A stretch of 64,000 nt of DNA from CAIQPS01 sp963843455 (GCA_963843455.1 CAWJKE010000016.1:310001-374000); one strand, 5' to 3'. Numbered from the stretch's first letter, positions 26,928 through 36,847 are shown. Program-made: numbers and translations. Notes: generated from the letters alone by a model not told the origin.

Positions 26928-28519
26928 CGAGCGGGGATGGAGATCATCGATTCGGCGATCTTGAGCATCTCGTCCTGGCTGAGCATGTGCGAAAGTGTGT
27001 TGGATACCCAGTAGAGCACTCCGTCTGCCTTCCACCACACCCGCTCCACGTTCTGGGCGTTGCGCACCACGGTAAAGACAGTGCCGTCGTGGGTCACTTC
27101 GAGTCCCTTGCTCGCCGCCGGGGGATTCAGCCAGGATGTCTCGGTTATCCCCATGACCTGAGCCCCATTGCTATCGAGCGCGTACAGCATCCTGAACGCC
27201 GGCTTGGTCCCGCCGCCCACCTTGATGTCGTAGGTCGGCTGTTTGGCGGGCATCTTGCTCGTCCAAGAGTATCCAGACGGCAGATAGGAGGGGGCCTGCA
27301 CCGCGAAAGGCACTCCAGCCGCCGTCTGCTTCCAGATCTTCGCGTCGGGGATGGTTCCAGGCGTAGCGGCGGCAGCGGCGGTGGTGGTGCCCGCCGGTTT
27401 GGTGGTCGCGGTGGACGACGTGGCGGTCGCGCCCTCACTCGGCGACCAGGGCGACGAGGAGTCCAGCAGTTGAGCGACGGCCTTCGCCAGTTGCGTGTTG
27501 CTCACCACGACGAAGGATTGCCCGTTGATGGTCGGGGTTGTCCCCCTGAGAGTAATGGTCCGGATATTGTCGCCACTCAGACGGATCCCCCACGACGCGA
27601 GCCTCAGGATGTCATTGGCACCCAGATCGGTCGTGACGTTGCTGAAAAGGCTGGAGATGAGGCCCGGCAGCTTGAACGGGAGGTTCCAGCCCATGGCCTG
27701 CTCGCGCACCGCCGTCATAAAGCGTTGCTGCCGCTCCATGCGTCCGAAGTCCGCGTTGCGGTCGTGGCGGAAGCGGACGTAATCGAGAGCGTCCGCCCCA
27801 TCGAGCAACTGATACCCGGGGTAGAGGTTTATGGCCTCATACAGACGCCCATCGCTGAAGTAGCGCTGGTCGACATCCAAGTAGACCCCGCCCAGGGAGT
27901 CCACGATGCCGGAGAAGGAGTCGAAGCCGACCTCCAGGTAGTGGTTGATGTTGATGCCGGTCGTCTGCTTGATGGTCCGGATGGCGAGGGCCGGCCCGCC
28001 ATAGGCGAAGGCGGTGTTCAGCTTCGCCATGCCATGCCCCGGCACGTTCACGCGCAGGTCCCGGGGGAGCGACAGCACCGAGAGGTAGTTCCGATCCGGA
28101 TCGATGTGGACCACCATGAGGGTGTCGGAGCGACCGCCGGCCGAGGGGTTGTTCGCGCGCCTGTCCGAGCCGATGACCAGCAGGTTCATCGCCGAGGGCG
28201 AAGGTTCCTTCACGGGCTGGGTGGTCTCGCTGGATGCGCTGGACACGCTCGACTCTGTGGACGTGGTGGACGCGCGGGAAGTGGCAGGGGGCGCCTCGGT
28301 CGTGAGCGTGCTGGAGGGCGTCTCCTGGAGCGCGGCGCGGATCTCCGGAGTCACGCGCGCGTTGGCGGACGAGACCTCCGCTCGGAACCAGAGATACGAG
28401 CCACCCACGGCGGCAAGGACGAGCACCACGAGGGCGACGGCGGACCAGAGGATGATCCGTTTCCACCGTCGTTTGAGCGACCCGTCTGCCTCGTACAGCG
28501 TGTAGCGTTCCTTGTTCAA
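26924..28519 (-). CDS. LytR-CpsA-Psr (LCP) family cell-wall polymer ligase
   Basis: 531 residues. TTG 28519 has AGGG upstream. Cytoplasmic basic N-terminus, one membrane segment (about 22-46), a Ser/Thr-rich linker (about 65-107), then the LCP domain (about 108-270) with DTLMVVHIDPDRNYLSVLSL, PRDLRVNVPG and YVRFRHDRNADFGRMERQQR. A second Thr/Ala-rich linker (about 375-405) leads to a C-terminal domain (about 410-531) resembling extracytoplasmic DUF4367-like modules. LCP proteins attach anionic polymers or glycans to peptidoglycan outside the membrane. Next to murA on the other side, it forms an envelope neighbourhood. Confidence 0.9.
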   Translation of the reverse strand: MNKERYTLYEADGSLKRRWKRIILWSAVALVVLVLAAVGGSYLWFRAEVSSANARVTPEIRAALQETPSSTLTTEAPPATSRASTTSTESSVSSASSETTQPVKEPSPSAMNLLVIGSDRRANNPSAGGRSDTLMVVHIDPDRNYLSVLSLPRDLRVNVPGHGMAKLNTAFAYGGPALAIRTIKQTTGININHYLEVGFDSFSGIVDSLGGVYLDVDQRYFSDGRLYEAINLYPGYQLLDGADALDYVRFRHDRNADFGRMERQQRFMTAVREQAMGWNLPFKLPGLISSLFSNVTTDLGANDILRLASWGIRLSGDNIRTITLRGTTPTINGQSFVVVSNTQLAKAVAQLLDSSSPWSPSEGATATSSTATTKPAGTTTAAAAATPGTIPDAKIWKQTAAGVPFAVQAPSYLPSGYSWTSKMPAKQPTYDIKVGGGTKPAFRMLYALDSNGAQVMGITETSWLNPPAASKGLEVTHDGTVFTVVRNAQNVERVWWKADGVLYWVSNTLSHMLSQDEMLKIAESMISIPAR

Positions 28520-28588
28520 CTACCCTGACCTCTTGCCGCTCGAGGACGAAGCGGAGATTCTACCGTGAACCTACCCCGCTGCTCGACG

Positions 28589-29881
28589 TTAGCAAACGCC
28601 GGTCCCGGAAGCGGTCACCCTCTCCACGTCGGCCCCCAAGGCCTTGAGTTTCTCTTCAAGCTGCTCGTATCCGCGATCGATGTGCTGCACTTCGCGCAGT
28701 TCCGTGCATCCCTCGGCGAGCAACCCGGCCGTCACCAACGCCGCTCCCGCACGCAGATCGGGGCACCGCACGATGGCGCCGGTCAGCGCTCGGCCGCCGC
28801 TGATGACCGCATGGTTGCCATCCACCCGAATGTCGGCCCCCAGGCGGATCAGCTCGTCCACAAACCCGAACCGGTTCTCAAAGACGTTCTCCGTAAGCAC
28901 GGAGACGCCTTTCGCGATCGACAGCAAGACCATCATCTGCGCCTGCAGGTCGGTGGGGAAACCGGGATACGGCAACGTGGCCACATCGACCGCGGAGTAG
29001 CGCTCGGGATCTCCGGTCGCCCGGATGCTGCGCGTGTTCTCCTGGATCTGTACACCGATGCCGCGCAGCTTGGACAGAAACAGATCGAGCACGTGGGGGC
29101 TTATCCCGGTCACTTCCACGTCACCACCCGTGACGGCGCCCATGATAAGGAAGGTTCCGGCCTCGATGCGATCGCCGAGCACGGTGTGCTCGGCCGGATA
29201 CATCTCCGCTACCCCGTTGACGCGCACGGTCGGACTCCCCGCCCCGCTGATGTCGGCCCCCATGCTGACGAGGAACTTGCACAGGTCGACTATCTCGGGT
29301 TCCCGGGCAGCGTTCTCGAGCGTCGTGGTCCCCTCCGCCATGACAGCCGCCATGAGCAGGTTCTCGGTAGCCCCGACGCTGGGATAGTCCAGGATCATGT
29401 CCACCGCATACAGTTGGGGAGCGGTGACTTCGACGAAACCGTGGTCCGCACGGACGACCCCGCCCATGTCGGCCAGCCCTCGTAGATGGATGTCGATCTT
29501 TCGCGGCCCGAGGTTGCAGCCGCCGGGCATGGCCACGCGCGCGTGTCCGAACCTCGCCACGAGCGGTCCCATGATCTGGATGGAGGCTCGCATCTTCTGC
29601 ACCAGGTCGTACGGCGCCACGTGGGACTGCACGGCCCTCGTGTCGATGGTCATCCGTCCCCCGTCGAACTGCACCACAGCGCCGAGATACTCGAGCACCT
29701 CGCGCATGGTGCTCACATCCTGGATGTCGGGGACGTTGTGCAGGATGCTCGTGCCTGAGGCCAGCAGCGAGGCGGCCATGAGCTTGAGGGCCGAGTTCTT
29801 CGCCCCCGCTACCGTCACCTGTCCGGCCAAGCGGTGCCCGCCGCGGACCAGAAGGCGCGGCTGATCAGGGTCCGGGGTCAT
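28589..29881 (-). CDS. murA: UDP-N-acetylglucosamine 1-carboxyvinyltransferase
   Basis: 430 residues, complete. EPSP-synthase fold. K29-N30 in VAGAKNSALK and the fosfomycin-target cysteine C122 in MPGGCNLGPRKIDIH are present, as are DYPSVGATENLLMAA and the C-terminal RAGAALVTAGLLAEG. It catalyses the first committed step of peptidoglycan synthesis. It begins 15 bases after atpC, as in many actinobacteria where murA ends the ATP synthase operon. Confidence 0.96.
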   Translation of the reverse strand: MTPDPDQPRLLVRGGHRLAGQVTVAGAKNSALKLMAASLLASGTSILHNVPDIQDVSTMREVLEYLGAVVQFDGGRMTIDTRAVQSHVAPYDLVQKMRASIQIMGPLVARFGHARVAMPGGCNLGPRKIDIHLRGLADMGGVVRADHGFVEVTAPQLYAVDMILDYPSVGATENLLMAAVMAEGTTTLENAAREPEIVDLCKFLVSMGADISGAGSPTVRVNGVAEMYPAEHTVLGDRIEAGTFLIMGAVTGGDVEVTGISPHVLDLFLSKLRGIGVQIQENTRSIRATGDPERYSAVDVATLPYPGFPTDLQAQMMVLLSIAKGVSVLTENVFENRFGFVDELIRLGADIRVDGNHAVISGGRALTGAIVRCPDLRAGAALVTAGLLAEGCTELREVQHIDRGYEQLEEKLKALGADVERVTASGTGVC

Positions 29882-29896
29882 GAACCGGCGCTCGAG

Positions 29897-30340
29897 TTAT
29901 GACGCCATTTGTGCGATCTTGAGCCTGTTGCGAGCTCGCTTTAATGCCAGTTGCTCCCGATACGGATCGACGGGGTCGTCCTCGGGCACTGTACCCGAAC
30001 GATGCATCTCCAGTCGATGGAGCGCCCGCTCCTCCGACTTCTCGGCCCGTGCCACGTCGATCTTACTTGCTTCCTCCGCCGTGTCGGCCAAGACTATCAC
30101 TTTGTTGAACTGCACCTTCACAAAGCCCTCGGCCACCGCGAAAGTGAGCCATCGGCCCTCGGAGGTCAGCGCGCGCATCTGCCCGATAGACAACTGAGCC
30201 ACCAGCGGCGCGTGCCGGGTAAGGATGCCTATCTCGCCGGTCACTCCCGGGACGACCACCATGTCGACATCACCTTCGAACACCGGTCCGCGGGGCGCGA
30301 CCAGTTCGAGGCGCAGGTGACCGTTGTCGCCGTCAGCCAC
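29897..30340 (-). CDS. atpC: ATP synthase F1 epsilon subunit
   Basis: 147 residues, GTG start 12 bases after atpD. N-terminal beta-sandwich (LRLELVAPRGPVFEGDVDMV, then VPGVTGEIGILTRHAPLVAQ) and a C-terminal helical pair (ALKRARNRLKIAQ). Slightly longer than usual because of an inserted linker near residue 110. Regulates F1 rotation and ATPase inhibition. Confidence 0.95.
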   Translation of the reverse strand: MADGDNGHLRLELVAPRGPVFEGDVDMVVVPGVTGEIGILTRHAPLVAQLSIGQMRALTSEGRWLTFAVAEGFVKVQFNKVIVLADTAEEASKIDVARAEKSEERALHRLEMHRSGTVPEDDPVDPYREQLALKRARNRLKIAQMAS

Positions 30341-30352
30341 GAGAGACGTCTC

Positions 30353-31816
30353 CTAGGCCGAGGCCGGCGCGGACGCGGCCGGCGCGGCGGTGTCGGCCAC
30401 CGGTTCTTCCACGGCCGCATGCAAAGCCCTTGCCGCGGCCACGACGTCGTCGATGCTGCCTTGGTACTTGAAGGCCTGTTCCGGCAGGTCGTCGTGCTTG
30501 CCGTCGATGATCTCCTTGAAGCTTCGGACCGTCTCTTTGAGGGGAACGAACCTACCGGCCATCCCGGTGAACTGCTCGGCCACGAAGAAAGGCTGCGACA
30601 GGAACTGCTGGATCTTGCGGGCGCGCCGGACCGTGACCTTGTCTTCGTCGGAGAGCTCGTCCATTCCAAGGATGGCGATGATGTCGCGCAAGTTCTGGTA
30701 ACGCTGCAGGATCTCCTGGACCTTGATGGCGGTCTCGTAGTGCTCGTCGCCCACAACGTCGCGCGAAAGCGCCCGGCTGGTGGAGTCGAGCGGGTCGACG
30801 GCGGGATAGATGCCCATCTCGGAGATGGCCCGGCTGAGCACCGTGGTGGCGTCGAGGTGAGCAAAGCTGGCCGCCGGTGCCGGGTCGGTGAGGTCGTCGG
30901 CCGGCACGTAGATGGCCTGCACCGAAGTGACCGAGCCCCGCCTTGTGGAAGTGATGCGCTCCTGGAGTTCGCCCATCTCGGACGTCAGCGTAGGCTGGTA
31001 ACCCACGGCCGACGGCATCCTGCCGAGCAGGGCGGACACTTCGGATCCCGCCTGGACAAAGCGGAAGATGTTGTCGATGAAGAGGAGAACGTCCTGCCCC
31101 ATGATGTCGCGAAAATACTCGGCCATGGTCAGGGCCGACAGGCCCACGCGGAGACGGGCGCCGGGGGGTTCGTTCATCTGGCCGAACACCATGGCCGTCT
31201 TGTTGATGACGCCGGACTCGCTCATCTCCAGGTAGAGGTCGTTGCCCTCGCGGGTCCGCTCCCCTACCCCGCCGAACACCGAGATGCCACCGTGATGGGT
31301 GGCGATACTGTGGATGAGCTCGAGGATGACCACCGTCTTGCCCACGCCGGCGCCGCCGAACAGACCTACCTTGCCGCCCTTCACGTAGGGGGCGAGCAGG
31401 TCGATGACCTTGATGCCCGTCTCGAGGACTTCGGTGGTCGGCTCCAGTTCTTCAAAGGCAGGAGCGGGACGGTGGATGGGCCAGCGCTCCACGTCGGCGG
31501 GGAGAGGATCGCCCTCGTCGATAGGTTCACCCAGCAGGTTGAACAGCCGGCCAAGCGTCGACGCGCCAACGGGCACGGAGATGGGCTGACCGGTGTCGAT
31601 CACCTCGACGCCTCGGGCGAGACCGTCGGTGGAGTCCATCCCCACTGCGCGGACCTTGTTGTCGCCCAGATGCTGCTGCACCTCTGCAATGAGGTGGATA
31701 CGACCCGACGGAGTCTCGACGTCGATCTCCAGCGCGTTGTAGATGGCCGGTAGTTCATCCGGGAACGCAACGTCGATCACCGGTCCGATGATCTCCACGA
31801 TCTTGCCTTTGTTCAT
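30353..31816 (-). CDS. atpD: ATP synthase F1 beta subunit
   Basis: 487 residues. Catalytic subunit with Walker A GGAGVGKTV, VGERTREGNDLY, Walker B LLFIDNIFRF, the conserved GRMPSAVGYQPTL and DPAPAASFAHLDATTVLSR. The C-terminus has an Ala/Pro-rich tail after the normal end. Part of atpIBEFHAGDC. Confidence 0.98.
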   Translation of the reverse strand: MNKGKIVEIIGPVIDVAFPDELPAIYNALEIDVETPSGRIHLIAEVQQHLGDNKVRAVGMDSTDGLARGVEVIDTGQPISVPVGASTLGRLFNLLGEPIDEGDPLPADVERWPIHRPAPAFEELEPTTEVLETGIKVIDLLAPYVKGGKVGLFGGAGVGKTVVILELIHSIATHHGGISVFGGVGERTREGNDLYLEMSESGVINKTAMVFGQMNEPPGARLRVGLSALTMAEYFRDIMGQDVLLFIDNIFRFVQAGSEVSALLGRMPSAVGYQPTLTSEMGELQERITSTRRGSVTSVQAIYVPADDLTDPAPAASFAHLDATTVLSRAISEMGIYPAVDPLDSTSRALSRDVVGDEHYETAIKVQEILQRYQNLRDIIAILGMDELSDEDKVTVRRARKIQQFLSQPFFVAEQFTGMAGRFVPLKETVRSFKEIIDGKHDDLPEQAFKYQGSIDDVVAAARALHAAVEEPVADTAAPAASAPASA

Positions 31817-31845
31817 CGCTTCCTAGTGCCTTCCTTTTCGAGGTC

Positions 31846-32736
31846 CTATCCGGACAGCGCGTCGGCACCGGCCACCACTTCCAGGATCTCCTGGGTGATG
31901 GAATACTGCCGCGCCCGGTTCATCGCCAGGGTCAGGTCGTCGATCATCTCGGTGGCCGCGTCGGATGCGGCACGCATGGCGGTCATACGCGCGCCGTGCT
32001 CGCTGGCCATGCCCTCCAAGATCGCCCGGTAGATGGAGATCTCGATGTACGAGGGAAGAAGGTCGGCCAGAACGGCTTCGGGCGAAGGCTCAAACAGGAA
32101 ATCCATGTGCTCGCCCGCGCCCGCCGGGGTGTACAGACTGGTGAGTTCCTCCTGGATAGGCAGGATGACCTGATCGGTGACGAACTGTTCCATGGGGCTC
32201 TTGAACCGGTTGTAGACCAGATGCACCCGGTCGATCGATTCGTCGCTGTAGCGCCTGATGACCCCGTTGGCGATGGCCTGAGCCTCCAGAAAGGCGCTTT
32301 GCTCGGTCACGTCGAGATAGGCCTTATCCACCTTGTATCCCTGGAAACGGGCGGTAGTGAAGCCTTTGCGGCCGAGAATGACAAGATCGCTCTCGATGCC
32401 CTCAGAGGCGTACGTATTCACCCGGTCGAGCGCCCGCCGCATGATGTTGGAGTTGAACGCGCCGGCGAGCCCCCGGTCGGCGGTGAGGGCGATGACAGCC
32501 ACCCGCTTGACTTCCTTATGCTCCTTCAGTAGCGGATAGTCGGTGAGGTCCACCTGGATGTACCGCACCAGTTGCCCGATGAACTCCAGCATGTTGAGCG
32601 CGTAGGGCCGGGTAGCCTCGATGCGTTGCTGGGCGCGCCGCAGGCGCGCCGCGGCCACCATCTCCATGGCCTTGGTGATCTTCCGCGTGTTCTGGACGGA
32701 AGCGATCCGGCGGCGTATGTCTCGCTGTGAAGCCAT
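31846..32736 (-). CDS. atpG: ATP synthase F1 gamma subunit
   Basis: 296 residues. The two terminal coiled-coil helices of the rotor are clear (RDIRRRIASVQNTRKITKAM at the start and AATEMIDDLTLAMNRARQYS with ITQEILEVVAGADAL at the end), and the central Rossmann-like domain has ALTADRGLAGAFNSNI. Twenty-nine bases before atpD. Confidence 0.97.
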   Translation of the reverse strand: MASQRDIRRRIASVQNTRKITKAMEMVAAARLRRAQQRIEATRPYALNMLEFIGQLVRYIQVDLTDYPLLKEHKEVKRVAVIALTADRGLAGAFNSNIMRRALDRVNTYASEGIESDLVILGRKGFTTARFQGYKVDKAYLDVTEQSAFLEAQAIANGVIRRYSDESIDRVHLVYNRFKSPMEQFVTDQVILPIQEELTSLYTPAGAGEHMDFLFEPSPEAVLADLLPSYIEISIYRAILEGMASEHGARMTAMRAASDAATEMIDDLTLAMNRARQYSITQEILEVVAGADALSG

Positions 32737-32741
32737 GTGTC

Positions 32742-34265
32742 CTAGCGTTCGACCCTGTCGCCGGTCCAGGAGTCTTTGAAGCCCACGATCGCCGACCGCA
32801 GTTTGGCTTCGGTGCCGGCGCCCAGGTCCTTCGTGGAGACGATGTCCGCGCCGATCTCGGGATACTGCTGGTTCAGGTAGTTTCGCAGCTCGCCGTTGAA
32901 CCGGGAGATGTCGGCCACCGGGATGTCATCGGCATACCCCTGGGTAGCCGAGAAGATGACCATCACCTGGTCCTGGACAGGCCAGGGGACGAACTGCGGC
33001 TGATTGAGCGATGCCACCAGGCGCTCGCCTCGCGCCAGAGCATGCTGGGTCTCCTGATCGAGCTCCGACCCGAACTTGGCGAACGCCTCCAGTTCCCGGA
33101 ACTGCGACAGGTCGAGGCGGAGCGAGCCCGCTACCTTCTTCATGGCCCTGATCTGCGCGTTGCCGCCCACCCTCGATACCGAGATACCCACGTTGATGGC
33201 CGGACGGATCCCGGAATAGAAGAGCTCGCTCTCCAGGAAGATCTGGCCGTCGGTTATGGAGATGACGTTGGTGGGGATGTACGCCGAGACGTCCCCTGCC
33301 TGCGTCTCGATTATGGGCAGGGCGGTGAGCGAACCGCCGCCTTCCTTGTCGCTGAGCTTGCACGCCCGCTCCAGCAGGCGGCTGTGCAGGTAGAAGATGT
33401 CGCCCGGGAAGGCCTCGCGGCCCGGGGGACGGCGCAGCAGTAGAGACATCTGCCGATACGAGTCGGCATGCTTGGTCAGGTCGTCATAGATGCAGAGCGC
33501 GTGCCGTCCCGCGTACGTGAAGTACTCGCCCATGGCCGCGCCCGCGTAGGGGGCGATGTAGCGCATGGGAGCGGAGGTGGACGCCGACGCCATGACGATG
33601 ATGGTGTAATCCATCGCGCCGTACTGCTCCAGCTTGTTCACCAAGCCGGCCACCGTCGAAGCCTTCTGCCCGATGGCCACGTAGATACAGATGACGTCCT
33701 GGCCCTTTTGGCTGATGATGGTGTCGAGCGCGATGGCGGTCTTGCCCGTCCCCCGGTCGCCGATGATCAATTCCCGCTGGCCCCGGCCGATCGGGATCAT
33801 CGAGTCGATGGCTTTGATGCCCGTCTGCAGGGGCTCCTTGACCGGCTGTCGCCGGATGACTCCCGGGGCCTTGAACTCGACCGGGCGATATTCGGTGGTC
33901 TCCACCGGCCCCTTGTCGTCGAGGGGCACTCCCAACGGGTTTACCACGCGCCCGATGAGAGCCTCACCGACCGGAACCTGGATGACTTTACCTGTCCGCT
34001 TGACCTGGTCGCCCTCCTTGATGAGGGTGTCCTCCCCGACCAGGACCGCGCCGATGCTGTCTTCCTCGAGGTTGAGCACGAGTCCCATGACGTTGTGGGG
34101 GAGCTCGAGCATCTCGGAGGCGACCGCATTCTCCAGGCCCTGGATCCTGGCCACGCCGTCGCCCACCTGCACGACCGTGCCCACTTCCTGGATCTCGACA
34201 CCAGGCTCGTAGCGCTGGATGCGGGACTTAAGGACGCTTGTGATCTCCTCAGGACGCAGCTTCAA
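32742..34265 (-). CDS. atpA: ATP synthase F1 alpha subunit
   Basis: 507 residues. N-terminal beta-barrel, nucleotide-binding domain with GDRGTGKTAIA, the non-catalytic ATP-site pattern IYVAIGQKASTVAGLV, DDLTKHADSYRQMSLLLRRP and the arginine-finger region VGISVSRVGGNAQIRAMKKV. Its start overlaps atpH by 17 bases. Confidence 0.98.
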   Translation of the reverse strand: MKLRPEEITSVLKSRIQRYEPGVEIQEVGTVVQVGDGVARIQGLENAVASEMLELPHNVMGLVLNLEEDSIGAVLVGEDTLIKEGDQVKRTGKVIQVPVGEALIGRVVNPLGVPLDDKGPVETTEYRPVEFKAPGVIRRQPVKEPLQTGIKAIDSMIPIGRGQRELIIGDRGTGKTAIALDTIISQKGQDVICIYVAIGQKASTVAGLVNKLEQYGAMDYTIIVMASASTSAPMRYIAPYAGAAMGEYFTYAGRHALCIYDDLTKHADSYRQMSLLLRRPPGREAFPGDIFYLHSRLLERACKLSDKEGGGSLTALPIIETQAGDVSAYIPTNVISITDGQIFLESELFYSGIRPAINVGISVSRVGGNAQIRAMKKVAGSLRLDLSQFRELEAFAKFGSELDQETQHALARGERLVASLNQPQFVPWPVQDQVMVIFSATQGYADDIPVADISRFNGELRNYLNQQYPEIGADIVSTKDLGAGTEAKLRSAIVGFKDSWTGDRVER

Positions 34266-34821
34266 CTGAACCCTCCAAACTAGTCACAGGGCTGATCAAC
34301 GATTCACGGAGCCGCTCCAGCTGGTGCCGTACGGTCGCATCGGCGACTCGGTCGCCGATCCTCAGCCGGAGCCCTCCCAGGATCTCCTTGTCGATGCTCA
34401 ACGTCAGCTCGACCGTCTTACCGAGCGAGGACGCTATCTTGGCCCGCAGCTGCTCCACAACCGCGGGGACGAGCGGCACCGCGCTGACCACCTCGACGTG
34501 CACCAGCCCCTGCGCCCGCTCGACCAGTTCCACGAAGGCCCGGTATATGCCGGCAACCTCGCTCTCGCGGCTCTTATCGACCAGGATGCGCAGTAGGTTC
34601 CGCACCAGCTCGTCACCGCCGTCGGTGAGCTCGAGCAGGACCTCCTTCTTCTTCGCGTCGGAGATCTCCTCGGTCACCAGCAGCCGGCGAAGCTCCGCGG
34701 ACGCTTCGGTGGCCCCGACAAACTCGCCGAGGTCGCGCCGCACCTCTTCCAGGCGGCCTTCTTCCCCCGCTGCTTCGTACAGCGCGGTCGCATACACTCG
34801 TGCGATCTTGCCTTCGCTCAC
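34249..34821 (-). CDS. atpH: ATP synthase delta subunit (OSCP)
   Basis: 190 residues, GTG start. Six-helix N-terminal domain (ARVYATALYEAAGEEGRLEE) and the C-terminal signature EILGGLRLRIGDRVADATVR followed by HQLERLRESL. Links F1 to the peripheral stalk. Overlaps atpA by 17 bases. Confidence 0.95.
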   Translation of the reverse strand: MSEGKIARVYATALYEAAGEEGRLEEVRRDLGEFVGATEASAELRRLLVTEEISDAKKKEVLLELTDGGDELVRNLLRILVDKSRESEVAGIYRAFVELVERAQGLVHVEVVSAVPLVPAVVEQLRAKIASSLGKTVELTLSIDKEILGGLRLRIGDRVADATVRHQLERLRESLISPVTSLEGSVEAAS

Positions 34822-34830
34822 GATCGTCTT

Positions 34831-35337
34831 CTAGTTCTCGCTGATCTTGCTGAGGTCGATCTCGTCGATGGCCTGCTGGATAAGGCGGAGCTGATCCGCC
34901 TCGGACAGGCTCGTGCGGGCCACCTTGGCCGTGGCGGCGATGGCCAGATCGGCCGCCTCCTCGCGGATCTTCTGAAGCGCCTGGTTGGTATCACGCTCTA
35001 TCTGCTGGCGCGCTCTTGTGAGAGTGGCCTCGGACTGCACCCGAGCTTCCTCGAGGACTTCGGCCTTACTGGACTCACCCGCCTTGCGTGCCCGATCGAC
35101 GATAGCGTCGGCTTCGTGGCGCGCCTCAGCCAGTTGCGCCTTGTAGTCGGTGAGCAACTGCTGGGCCTCGTCACGCAGGTTCTCGGCGTCGACGATCGAC
35201 TGATGGATCTCGGCCTGCCGCGCTTGCTGCATCCGCATGAGCGGGTTGAAGGCGAACTTGTACAGCAGCCCCACAAGAAGCAGGAAGGTGATGACCGACC
35301 AGACGAACAGACCCGGGTCTATCTCGAAAATCTTCAT
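34831..35337 (-). CDS. atpF: ATP synthase F0 b subunit
   Basis: 168 residues. One N-terminal membrane helix (LFVWSVITFLLLVGLLYKFA) followed by a long charged coiled coil up to residue 165, the peripheral stalk. Only one b-type gene is present, so the stalk is probably a homodimer, unlike plants or cyanobacteria with b and b'. Confidence 0.95.
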   Translation of the reverse strand: MKIFEIDPGLFVWSVITFLLLVGLLYKFAFNPLMRMQQARQAEIHQSIVDAENLRDEAQQLLTDYKAQLAEARHEADAIVDRARKAGESSKAEVLEEARVQSEATLTRARQQIERDTNQALQKIREEAADLAIAATAKVARTSLSEADQLRLIQQAIDEIDLSKISEN

Positions 35338-35363
35338 GCGTCTACCTGGCGGCGTCAGCCGTC

Positions 35364-35594
35364 CTAGGCCACAAAGATCAAGATGATGGCGATGACGAAC
35401 GCGTAGAGCGCCAGCGCCTCGGCCAGAGCCAGACCGATGATGAAGGCGGTCCGGATCTCGCCGGCGGCCTCCGGCTGCCGGGCGATGGCCTCCGAGGTGC
35501 GGCCGGTCAACAAGCCGATGCCGATGCCTGGGCCTATTGTAGCCAGCCCCATGCCGATGCCAGCGGCGAGTCGTGCGGCGGTGTCAGCGTCCAT
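35364..35594 (-). CDS. atpE: ATP synthase F0 c subunit
   Basis: 76 residues, two membrane helices joined by the RQPE loop (EAIARQPEAAGEIRTA). The ion-binding carboxylate is E59 (IIGLALAEALALY). The Gln in helix 1 and the Ser after Glu found in Na+-type rings are missing (GPGIGIG and E-A instead), so the enzyme is predicted to use protons. Confidence 0.96.
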   Translation of the reverse strand: MDADTAARLAAGIGMGLATIGPGIGIGLLTGRTSEAIARQPEAAGEIRTAFIIGLALAEALALYAFVIAIILIFVA

Positions 35595-35623
35595 TGTCCT
35601 GTCCTCCTTGAGTCGCGATTGCG

Positions 35624-36412
35624 TTAGTGGCCAGCGTAGATTGCCGATTCGATGTACACAACAGACAGAATGGAGAAGATATAAGCCTGGATGAAGGCGA
35701 CGAACACCTCGAAGAGCAGCATGATGACCACGAACAACCCCGCCGGGATGATGACGATGGCGCTTGCGTACTGCAGCATGAGGCCCAGCATCACCAGGAT
35801 GATCAGGTGACCCGCGACCGTATTGCCGAAGAGCCGGACTGCCAGCGAGAGCGGCTTGAAGAACTCACCCATGAAGTGGACGACGAAGAAGATGGCGCTG
35901 AGCGCGGGCTTCATGGCTTTGGGCACGCCGGGTGGCGCAAGCCAGGACCCCATATACTTGCGGGCCCCGTGGCGGTGAAACCCCTGGTACTGGGTGACAA
36001 AGAAGACCACGAGAGCGAGCCCGAAGGTAACGTTGATGTTCGCCGTGGGCGTAGTGGGCTTGAGGGCGATCGGTTTGGGAATAAGGCCGATGAGGTTCGT
36101 CACCATGATGAAGCAGAAGAAAGTGAGGATGAGGTAGTAGTACTTCTTGCCTTTCTCCCCTATTTGTCCGGTGAGGTGCCCCGTCGCAAAGTTGAGAAGG
36201 ATCTCCGCCCAAGTCTGTAGCCCGTCGGGCTCCTTCTTCATCCGCTTGGCGACAATGAAGAAGAAGAAGAACACCACCACGGCCGACACCCACAGGTAGA
36301 TCACGGTGTTGGTGATAGAGAGATCGAACGGCCCGATCTTGGGGATCGAGACGATCACTTGGTTGTTCATCTCGCTCAGGGCTTCGACGATCTTGTTCTC
36401 TTCCGCCAGCAA
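35624..36412 (-). CDS. atpB: ATP synthase F0 a subunit
   Basis: 262 residues, TTG start with AAGGAG 5 bases upstream. Multiple membrane helices; the essential Arg lies in LSLAVRLFGNTVAGH, and the C-terminal helix FEVFVAFIQAYIFSILSVVY is conserved. Forms the ion half-channels facing the c ring. Confidence 0.96.
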   Translation of the reverse strand: MLAEENKIVEALSEMNNQVIVSIPKIGPFDLSITNTVIYLWVSAVVVFFFFFIVAKRMKKEPDGLQTWAEILLNFATGHLTGQIGEKGKKYYYLILTFFCFIMVTNLIGLIPKPIALKPTTPTANINVTFGLALVVFFVTQYQGFHRHGARKYMGSWLAPPGVPKAMKPALSAIFFVVHFMGEFFKPLSLAVRLFGNTVAGHLIILVMLGLMLQYASAIVIIPAGLFVVIMLLFEVFVAFIQAYIFSILSVVYIESAIYAGH

Positions 36413-36428
36413 CGTGCTCCTTCCTTGT

Positions 36429-36734
36429 CTAGAGACCGGTGGTGCCCGCCGACGGCGGGACGTTCCGGCGATTGGACATGAGGCTGTAGACCGACCAGAA
36501 GTTCAGGATCGTGAACAGCACGACGAAGGCGAGGCAGACCGCAATGATGTTGAGTGGAGTCCACAGGCCGATGACGAGCAAGACAAGGGTGAACATGGCG
36601 AGCCGGCCGAAGAAGCCCAGAAGTACGGCGGCGGGGCCCGCCACGGTGTTGCGCCTACGGGCCCAGTGCTGCACCCGAGCTGCGAAGAGATGGTATGCGA
36701 CCGCAAGCGCGAGCCCCACGACCACCGATATCAC
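36429..36734 (-). CDS. atpI: ATP synthase subunit I-like membrane protein
   Basis: 101 residues, four predicted membrane segments in two hairpins, with no conserved catalytic residues visible. It sits at the head of the atp operon, the position of AtpI, a poorly conserved assembly factor for the c ring. GTG 36734 is the best start; upstream in-frame sequence reaches a stop with no better start. Assignment rests mainly on position and topology. Confidence 0.75.
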   Translation of the reverse strand: MISVVVGLALAVAYHLFAARVQHWARRRNTVAGPAAVLLGFFGRLAMFTLVLLVIGLWTPLNIIAVCLAFVVLFTILNFWSVYSLMSNRRNVPPSAGTTGL

Positions 36735-36847
36735 CGTCAGCGCCAGAACCGCCCCCGATCCGACATCCCTCGATTACCCCTGTTGTTCCCGCCTCGTCCG
36801 CCCGACGAACGCGCGCAAATGATAGCGGCGGCCTCCGAGACCTCGCC

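Noticed and set aside
26882..28528. 548-codon plus-strand ORF antisense to the LCP gene
   Set aside because: No domain or ribosome site; the LCP protein is complete on the minus strand.
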